A stretch of 64,000 nt of DNA from Telmatactis stephensoni (taxonomy: Eukaryota; Cnidaria; Anthozoa; Actiniaria; Isophelliidae), in assembly GCA_029948255.1 (NCBI GenBank), contig JALIZF010001819.1, positions 310,001 to 374,000 on the forward strand. The letters run 5' to 3'. Below are positions 55,880-64,000 of the stretch, one piece after another. A model generated the notes under the pieces. The model was not told where the DNA came from. It searched no databases and saw only the letters and a list, made by a program, of their open reading frames with translations. Made by a program: the position numbers and the translations under genes. Every line of letters begins with the position of its first letter. Position 1 is the stretch's first letter.

Positions 55880-58331
55880 TTGAGAGCGAAGTATGTTGTA
55901 GAACAGCACTTCCTGTTTCGAATTTACTTCGGGTCAAATACGAGTTGTGTCTATATCAATTTTAACTATTTAACACAGGGACCCCATGATGGCTCTGCAA
56001 TGAATGAAACTTACGACCAGCTCCGCACACCAGTCAACATGTCGCAGGGAGTTGAAGCATGGACTTTTTGTTGGGAAATTCTCGTGTCTAAACAAAATGT
56101 TTTGAAATTGGCTATGGATTGCGGCTGCGAAAATCTGTGTTCCTTTGCATGCCTTAAGGTGATTCCTCTGTAATAGATCTTACCGATAGAAATCGCTTAA
56201 AATTTGATATTTTGTAGGTTTTGAGTTACTTATCTCGTAATTAACAAAAAAAGAGGGGGTCACGGTACTCGTTTAGGAAATATTTGGCTTGATAGACAAG
56301 GGTATTTTAGCGATTTCGCGCGAACGTTCGATGTTTTCCAGCTAATTCGCTGATATGTCTATCTGGTCTCAGAAAAAGACTCCAAAACTCAGAGTTAGCA
56401 GTATTTTAGTAGAAACAGGTAAAATAGTAAAATATCTCGCAAGAAAGCTTATTTTAACTTCGATAACGCATTTCATTGGAACATTTTTTGCATCATTTAG
56501 AGAGCAACATACCCCGAAATGTTCGATTTTTGGCATTCTAGGGCTCAAATATATACAAAAAAGCGTCAAATTTTCCATGTTCCTACCGATAGATTTTCTT
56601 AATTTTCAAATATGTTGTGTAAATCATTGCGTGAATGCAAGTTTTGAAATAAGAAATGGGGGTCACGGTGCTCGTTTGCGAGATATTTTGTAAAACATCA
56701 TCATAATAGAGCAAATAACTCGTGGATTTGCAATCCACGAGTTAAAAACGACACTTTTTCGAGAAGGGAATGGGGCGAGTTTTGCAAAACTTGCTTTTTA
56801 TCGCACCAAAGATTAGAAAAATTTCCAAAATCGAGTTTTGTATCCTTTTTGATAATACCTTGAAAGAAAATGCTCGTAAAGTCGCGATTTATGCTTTTTG
56901 GACCATGCGCAGTAGGCGTGCGCGGTGCAAAACAGAGGAATTACCTTAAAACGGGTTTCATTTTGTGAGACTGATAATTTGACTCAAGCGCAAATAATAG
57001 CAACCACATCTATATACTGTTTGCAGACCTTTCACTGATACAAAATAAAAACTCGTAAGTTATAAAATAACATTATTGTGTAGGAAACTTGCAATTATAT
57101 CCAGTCGACTAAAACACACGTCTCCTAATTAGCACACGAGGGGACTTCAGGTCACTTCATACATCCCTCCTGCACGCAGTGCTAGGAGCTCAGTGAAGAT
57201 TTCAGTGATCAATTCAATATATTTACACCATTCATTAACATAATACAATATACATTCTTTTTATAATATGTTTTGGTGCTAGGGTGCCTGAAATAGTTTT
57301 AACTAATCAGAGTCAGGCCCCCTAGTTCATTAAGACCACAGATTTACAAATGATTAAGATAAAAGAATTGGAATTATTTACCTTTTTGGTGCGTAATTTA
57401 TAAAAGTTCAAGCGCGTTTTATTTGAAAACTCTTCCATAGAAATCGTTTAAACACAGTAACAGCGGAGAACTTGATCTACATTCTATGAACCAATAAACG
57501 CGGTTTAGTACAAAGCATTATTTTGTCTGAAAAATTCATGTTTGTGAAAACAGCAATGTCGTCACTATAAATTATATTGGTAGCTCCGATCATAATTGTT
57601 TAAGCGTCAAAAGAAACTTGAAACTATCCCTAGACTTGCTATGAATTTTTTTTTTTGAAATTAGGTTTTTGGCCGCGACGCATCATGCGATCAAACAGCG
57701 GAGGTGCGCCTCAAACAGCACCCAAACTTTTAACAATATTTGTATTCAACAATCTCTCAATTTGTTTTCCTGCTTTCGACGAACAATTAGTATTTAATTT
57801 GTAATAAAGTGTTTTGATCTATGAATAAAGTGTTTTGATCTATGAGCTGATCTTTCATCAGTTGGATGCCGTAACTGATTTAAAGCTTCTGCTCACTGTG
57901 AGAAAAGCCGAATAATATAACAGGGATTTCACGGCAGCCATGTTTGAGGTCAAAATAATGGAGCTTTTTCCCAAGAGAAGTTAAATCTTTTGTCATTCAA
58001 AAACTTTCTATTGTGCTTGCCAAATCCCTCTGTAGCAACTTCCTGATCTATAAAGTCAGCTAAGTGATTGGCGGTTTAAAGTCATATGACAAGAATGCTG
58101 AATCAGCATTGGTTTACTTATAGTTGATTCACATGTGTTTGTCGCTAATTATAAATATTCATGATTTTTTGCACTTTCATTTACTTGTGAAATTGAGGCA
58201 AGTTAATTTTCTAAACTCATGCTGATTGTTTTAGTCATTGCTTTAACCTAGCAAATAAGGCAGTATCTGAATGACGACATAAACGCGTAAATTAGTTTTG
58301 TCCAAATAGTTACAATATCTTTTCACGGCAG
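55880..58331. other. Intergenic interval upstream of the TRAF gene
   Basis: No exon was recognised. Two GGGGGTCACGGT-CTCGTTT motifs (56253-56273 and 56657-56678) suggest another degenerate repeat, and a related motif in reverse occurs at 42786-42808. TRAF promoter elements should lie just right of 55879, but none is identifiable by eye. Confidence 0.5.
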
Positions 58332-58395
58332 GCAATCGTGAATCACACCATAGCTGAACTGAACGAAAGAACCTTCAAAACTTTCCAAATGAAAG
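58332..58395 (+). other. Candidate upstream exon of the PAN/fibrinogen-like gene
   Basis: An open 64-nt segment between an AG acceptor (CACGGCAG) and a good donor (GAAAG/GTAAGA) reads AIVNHTIAELNERTF and would join the exon at 59608 in phase. Nothing in the peptide is family-specific, and 1.2 kb separates it from the next exon. Confidence 0.3.
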
Positions 58396-59607
58396 GTAAG
58401 ATTGTGTTAGAAGCTAAAATTGCTGAGGGCAGAAATATGCAAGTTTAGAATTTTAAATTTATTTTCTATATGATTAAGAAAAAAGCGACAGAAAGTACAT
58501 CGAGTAAATCGAGTCAGTATATTTTTCAATCTAAGGAACAATTAGTTTCTCCGTTATGATTCCGCTTTATACCGAAGCGGGCAATTTCAAGAACAGATTT
58601 TGTAGTTTTGGTATATGTATATATATAATCAGAGTTAATATTAACTCTGATATAATGCATCAGTTCTAAAGAAAATGAAAACCCACTGTAAACCCAAATA
58701 GAAATGTTTGAAATTATTCTAAATAATTGAAATAAACCGTAGTATTTCTCATTTGAGATTTAGAAGACCTACTTATACAAGACTTTCATCAAGTTTTTCA
58801 TTGTATTTGGATATGTATACTGTAAGCCGAAATACACCCTTATTTATTAAGAAACTTTTCCACGATAATAAAAGCTGGAAAAATTGGACTGAAAATTGTA
58901 AATTGGAGACGGAATTACAATAGAAAACGAATTATGTGTTAACGAATTTAGTGGAACTACGGTAAAAACGTATTTTATACTGGACAAATCTATGTACGAG
59001 GTTGAATCTACTTATGTTATTCATACTAGTATTCATTATTCATTGCTCTAATATATCAAGAAATGCCGGCTAGAAAAAAATTAAAATCAAATAACAAAAT
59101 CTCATTACGATTTAAGATTTGGTATTTCGGTGAGCAGAGGATCTTTTTAGTCTTACTTTTCTAATCTATAGTTCCCCTTTTCCTTCGTTACCAATGTTAT
59201 ATATGTCGCACAGGCTATCTTATTTTATTGATTTCAGCAATATTGAAAACAGTCGAATTACAGAATATTTCTCATAGGGGTTTTAATAGCCTGATAATCT
59301 AACTTTCTGTCAAAATTAAATTTCTGAGATGTTTGAAACCTGTCTGTAAATCACGGTGCAAATATTTTTTGGGAGATAAATTATTCCTTTGGGAATTCTG
59401 AGGGTCATCTGGTTGGTTGTTTTCCACAATCATTTGCTATTGTTCAGTGCAAGGGGAACTATGAATCTCTCCGTGAAGCATGCAAATCTCGGGGGCTGGC
59501 AGAGCCGTTTAGTTTTTCCCTTTCTGCATCCACATTTCTACATCGCCATTTCTGCATGAAAAATTATGGTCTGTGCTCGCGGAGTAAATCTTAAATTTCT
59601 CTCTCAG

Positions 59608-62426
59608 GCTTTGAAGTAGTAAGTCTTTACGCCGTCATGTTGAGATCCATTGCCGTCCAGGCTTCCTGCTGTAACACATTTCTCTCGTCTTATGGAAATT
59701 ACCTCAAGAATCACGTGGTACAAACGTCATCAGACTCATGTCTTCACAAATGTACCACGTCCTGTTTGGAAACAGGTGTTTGTAAAAGTACAAACTTTAA
59801 TTTTGTCAACAACACGTGTGAGCTCAATAATGCAGATAAATTCGATTACCCACGTGACTTGGTGCAAAGAGAAGGTTTTAGTTACAGTGGATGGCGTGAC
59901 AAAGAGGTAGGATCACTCAAAATGCATTTATTTTCTCGTGTCAGTTATCTCTTTCCTGTATTCACGGGAGCGATTGATCTCATTATATTTTATATGTTTT
60001 TTTTAAACAACAGATTGACTACTCATGTTTTGAGGTGAAAAAGAAGAACCATTTGGCGCGAAGTGGTTATTATACGATCCACGTTCGTGGGAAAATACGT
60101 AAAGTCTATTGTGATATGGAAACGTTTGGTATGTCTTAAGAACATACATAGATTTACCTTTAGAGTTACTCTCAGATTTCAGTACTTTTAAAGAGATTTA
60201 TCTTAATAATTTGAGTATAAGTGCCTGGGAGTGGCTTGTAAAGCAATGAGGGTATAAACATTATTACCGGTGACCCGGTAGTTTACATAATGGCCTTCAA
60301 ATAAGAATCCCAACTGACAAGGAGGCGAGCCAGTTTGTTATTTACAAGTATGGTCGAGAAACTGAATTTGAACTAGGGGTTGCCTGGAACAAATTCAGCC
60401 TTAGCTAGTGGCCAGAGCGGGGACTCGATCTCGGGACCACCGGATTGCAAGACCGACACTCTGAGAACTCGACCATGCTGCCTCCATGAGCTGAATACAC
60501 GACCCTCTGGATCCGCCCCTGAGTTTTCTCGAAATTTTAAAGGCAAGTTACTGTAATGTTACTTTGTTTCCCTCATTTTGTAAGACTTGTAAGCATCTAA
60601 TGGACGTGTAATATTATATGATACCATCAAAAAAATTTAAAAACAACTTTTACAAGAACTAATGCAAGGATCGATTCATTTATTGACAAAACTGTGAAAT
60701 ATGTTTATATATATATTTTTTTATTATTTCTGTCCGAGGTGGAGGATGGTCCCTGGTTGTTTCAATAAGTGGCTCTAACAACAACCACCTACAAAGAACC
60801 GAAAACAATTGCAATGATTCCCTTTTGTGTGTTAAGCACAGCACAAGTAACATTGATTCGAGAAAATTGTCTGATGAGGACATCATCGCTTTGGCTTCAA
60901 ACGAAGGTAATTAATTTACAGAACTGTAGTAAGTAGTGGAATTCCAAATTCCTTATTTAAAATGAACAATTTGACTTTTGATTCACTGGGTACTTGATTG
61001 GGAACTTACCCTTTAAAGCTCCATACATTTTGTTTGTTTGTTGAAATTTATTATTGCTAATGCAGTCATATCATAGCAAATAATGACCGCGCGGCCTATA
61101 TAGGTCTTCAGTTTTAAGAAAATTTGGTTCTCTTTTGATTATAGGAACATTCAGGGTTGATAGGCTCGGATCCAGCCCTGTAACAGTATTCTACAAGGTA
61201 CGAAATAAAACCAAACGTGTACACGGATCTTTAGTAGCTTTTTAACCATTAACTTTCAACATTTTTTTCCAGCTTCCTAAAGGGTCAAAGTATTTCAATT
61301 CAACGTGCTTCCGTGAAAGGTGAATTATAACTATCTATGCTTTCTGAAATTGCGGTTTGGTTTCATTTATCACTTCAGATTGAACTGTAGAAGGCACCCA
61401 TATACAAAAATGTTACTATACTATATTTAGTGTCCTTTTTATGTGTCCTAGTTGTCCAAGGTTGATAGTATCTCACTACTACCCATACCAATGGGAGTCT
61501 AACTGCAAAGGTGTAGATGCTGGATACATCATTCACTGGCAGGGTAAGACAAATAGATTATAGTCGTCAGAGAACTGACTGAAGTCAGTTTTCATCTTCA
61601 CGTGTAGCGGAAGTCCATTTTGTTTATAGCTAATTGCATAAACATTCGGAAGTCAATGTGAATATTAATTTTGTTGATTTTCCTGTAATTTGGAGCCTCA
61701 AACTGTCAAAATTCCATTAAAACTTGCAGGTATTGTAGCTAATGAAACATCACATTTCCACCCAATAATAGAAACACAGGAAGCCCGCGCGAACGACACT
61801 TCATGTTTGATATGCTCTGCAAATATCTATGAAGCTATATACGTCCACACTAGCTTATAATTACCGGGATGAATTTGCAAACGCATTTTTCTGTTTTCAC
61901 TCTCTGCTAGACGAAAAATAATTTATACACCGATTTCAAAAAAAGTTGTCGTATGAGAGGCTTCAAGCCTACGCGACTAGACCGAAAAGGAGTATGGGTA
62001 GGTACTAAACTTTACTCGCTTTTCAGCTTTGTTCTTGATTTTAATCATCAACGAATGAAGTTCGTTTGTGCATAAGGTCATGGCAAGCTAGTTGAGATTA
62101 GTCGTGTTGAATAGTCTTGTAGTTTTATAGATTTTTAAAATTTATTTCTACCCATACTCCCTTGCGGGTGAGTCGAGTAGGCTTGAGGCCTTTTACCCGA
62201 CAATGTTTTATGAAACAGGTGTATTTATTCAACTTGTTTTTAGAAAAGGACCTCCATCATGATCGAGTTTCATTTCCTTGGTTTTGTATATTCATTTGGT
62301 AACGTTTTTCTTTTATTCATTTATTATTTTTTTCATCTATCATCATATGTTTCAGTTTTCGACACGCATGACAATTGGGAATGCGGATCTGAGTGGTATT
62401 CTTCACTGCACAAATGTTGTAAGTAA
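59608..62426 (+). CDS. Secreted PAN/apple plus fibrinogen-like domain protein (5' end unresolved)
   Basis: Exons in phase: 59608-59906, 60014-60128, 60739-60906, 61145-61197, 61273-61319, 61452-61543, 62356-62426 (stop TAA). The first exon encodes a PAN/apple-type domain (NYLKNHVVQTS, CLHKCTTSC, NFNFVNNTCELN, QREGFSYSGW). The next begins a fibrinogen-like module: SGYYTIHVRGK, KVYCDMETFGGGW. The remainder is Cys- and aromatic-rich (STCFRE, WESNCKGVDAGY, WECGSEWY) and ends in CCK, in all about 180 residues after the PAN exon. It lacks the usual fibrinogen C-terminal calcium-site and WxxYxxGFG motifs. Such proteins are common in corals, including some found in skeletal organic matrix, so an extracellular role is likely but unproven. 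An ATG at 59637 is internal to the first traced exon and no signal peptide was found, so an upstream exon is expected. Confidence 0.8.
60303..60487 (-). mobile_element. Degraded tRNA-derived SINE, minus strand
   Basis: It shares AAGAATCCCAACTGRCAAGGAGGC, a GGCC...AGAAACTGAATTTGA block and GTGGCCAGAGCGGG with the SINE at 14573-14887. The B-box region is decayed (GGGACTCGATCTCGGGA on the plus strand). It lies in the intron between exons 60128 and 60739. Confidence 0.8.
61650..61830 (+). repeat. Dispersed repeat; inverted copy at 49355-49585
   Basis: Described with its partner. It lies in the last intron of the PAN/fibrinogen-like gene. Confidence 0.8.
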
Positions 62427-62738
62427 TCAGAACACACACACAAACTCCCACTTTTGCGCGCTAGAGCCCACTCTGTTCTAATAGATTGACCTAGCAATTG
62501 CGGCCCAACGTCGGTAATGTCACATATTTCGGTCAGCGTGCACGCTTCCTCTTTCACGTTGCTTCGTTTTCGCTAAACCTACCAATTTTATGACGACAAT
62601 TGATACGATGATAGGTAAATTTAACAACATAATGCGATACGACGTGAAAGAGGTTGTAGCTGACATACTGTTTGATGGACTAAGTTGCTGATCTGATCTG
62701 AAAAGAACCTAAAAACACTTAAAATGGCGCCATAAACG

Positions 62739-63791
62739 TAGCCTGTGAACAGGCTCTCTGGGGGAGGGGGGAGGGGAAGGGAAGGGAGAGGAGAAGGGGA
62801 GGGGATGGGAGGGGGCGGGAAGAGGGGAAAGGGGAGAGCCTGTAAGCATCCTTTGGAGAAAACCGTTCCTGATACCAGAATCTGGTATCAGACTCTGATT
62901 GGTCAATTTTTGATTGACGGTCACGGATGGTCGAAGAAAAGGCAATCACGATCAAGAAAGATTGTAAACAGTTCGAAGAATTGAACAAGAAGAACTCTGT
63001 ATCAAGAGAAATGAATAAAAGCTGTTCAACTTGGAGATGAAGACGATATAAAAGAACGCAAAAGCGACGAATGCGATGCAGAACTTGTCTACGGAGTGCA
63101 GAATTAAGTCCTCCAGGAAACATGGCTGAAGGAACTTCGCAACGGCAATCTAGGGAAGCAAATTGTGGCCATCGTTATTGATGAAGTTCATTTAGTGTCA
63201 CTGTAGTAAGGATTTTGATTCAGATTTTTGTTTCTGTGTGTTTTAAGTTATTGAATGGTCTTCAAATTAACGCTCGATGCTGCAAAAGGCGAAGAATGAT
63301 TCACGGCCGACAGTAATACGTTTCGGAGATAATTTGTTTAATTTATTCAACTGAGCTTTTTAAGACTAAAACTTGGAGAATAAACTCTGATAAACCACGT
63401 TCTAAGTAATTTATTTCATGTTTTGAGGGACATTTGAGATGCCAGGTATGTTTAACGGTCGTACATTTGACTGAAGTTTGTCTTGTCAATCGCTCGTCTT
63501 TGTAAAAAAAAATCGTTTGTCAGCGAGAAAAAAGTCCAAGTTGCAAAAAGAAATTAATAATAATACACTGTAATTCAAATAAAAGCTTGACTTTAGATTA
63601 ATTTTGAAAACTCAACCGTGACCTTTCTTGCGTGACTTTGAATTACTAATTAGTTGGGGGCGGAACGGTTTTCTCCAAAGGATGCTTACAGGCTCTCCCC
63701 TTTCCCCTCTTCCCGTCCCCTCCCCTCCCCTCCCCTTCTCCTTTCCCTTCCCGTCCCCTCCCCCTCCCCCAGAGAGCCTGTTCACAGGCTA
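62739..63791. mobile_element. TIR DNA transposon (non-autonomous, Mutator-like by 9-bp TSD)
   Basis: The termini TAGCCTGTGAACAGGCTCTC and their exact reverse complement begin arms of about 130 bp (62739-62870 and 63660-63791). The arms include G-rich/C-rich tracts and GTAAGCATCCTTTGGAGAAA. The flanks are a perfect 9-bp duplication, CCATAAACG (62730-62738 and 63792-63800). Nine-base duplications are typical of Mutator-like elements, but the family is not proven. The interior contains a RecQ-helicase-like fragment and no transposase. Confidence 0.88.
63111..63206 (+). pseudogene. RecQ-helicase-like fragment inside the TIR element
   Basis: One frame reads ETWLKELRNGNLGKQIVAI then VIDEVHLV before a stop, resembling the segment around the Walker B (DEAH-type) box of RecQ helicases, in which a Trp-containing helix precedes VDEAH. 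An in-frame stop lies just upstream, so only a short coding relic is visible. Confidence 0.5.
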
Positions 63792-63800
63792 CCATAAACG

Positions 63801-64000
63801 TGACTTCATAACGTTGTCACGGTAGTCACGCAATGGCAATCGTGATAATGGTACAGTCCTGCAGCCTTTACTCTATATTGGTAGTGGATAAAAATAAATC
63901 GTCGTTTGATAAGAATACTATAGACTAAGAAATACATTTAGGTTTTTGTGCATTTACCATATTGACCGTATTTTAAATGTTTATATTTGTATCTATTCAG
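63801..64000. other. Right-edge sequence, no gene recognised
   Basis: GTCACGGTAGTCACGCAAT at about 63816-63834 resembles, in reverse complement, GATTGCGTGACTACCGTGAC at 54179-54198, so a small dispersed repeat may flank the TIR element. Confidence 0.4.

Noticed and set aside
55712..56173. 153-codon plus-strand open frame
   Set aside because: It overlaps the TRAF RING exon on the other strand and shows no family resemblance or splice support.
62709..63123. Minus-strand open frames of 78-134 codons
   Set aside because: They cross the G/C-rich arm of the TIR transposon and give low-complexity sequence; no family recognised.

Overview
The window reads as an intron-rich, AT-leaning metazoan genome, most likely an anthozoan cnidarian (stony coral or sea anemone). 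That assignment is an inference. It rests on animal orthologues with many short exons in consistent splice phase, a secreted two-domain ShK peptide gene, a PAN plus fibrinogen-like secreted protein of a kind common in corals, a TRAF gene, and very dense short inverted-repeat (MITE/foldback) DNA with tRNA-derived SINEs. No prokaryotic or viral gene set, CRISPR array or structural RNA gene was seen.

Layout, left to right. 1-1.2 kb: one exon of an unassigned proline-rich (SH3-ligand-like) gene, minus strand. 2.46-9.52 kb: UVRAG (autophagy/endosomal PI3K complex subunit), minus strand, 14 exons traced in phase; the conserved segment that should follow the last exon was not found. 9.52-9.70 kb: a 177-bp gap between two start codons, a compact bidirectional promoter. 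9.70-37.11 kb: MED14, the Mediator backbone subunit, plus strand, 39 exons traced in continuous phase to 1451 codons plus stop, close to the human length. Its introns hold many foldback elements, a perfect 570-bp CTTG microsatellite, and in intron 20 a roughly 4.8-kb inverted-repeat element with a second 1.9-kb palindromic element nested inside it.

40.88-44.72 kb: a small secreted protein gene with two ShK cysteine domains, plus strand. 44.7-48.2 kb: foldback DNA and a decayed TRAF-like fragment. 48.18-55.88 kb: a TRAF-family gene, minus strand, with RING, TRAF zinc fingers, coiled coil and MATH; the MATH exon carries two apparent frameshifts, and a 5'-truncated LINE sits in one intron on the opposite strand. 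59.61-62.43 kb: a PAN plus fibrinogen-like secreted protein gene, plus strand. 62.74-63.79 kb: a terminal-inverted-repeat element flanked by a perfect 9-bp duplication and carrying a RecQ-helicase-like fragment.

The genes do not form an operon or pathway. The one clear functional arrangement is the head-to-head UVRAG/MED14 pair. I found no demonstrably new molecular system. The most unusual DNA is the nested palindromic satellite element in MED14 intron 20, the insertion inside a foldback whose other arm records the empty site, and the coding-exon duplications at the 3' end of MED14.
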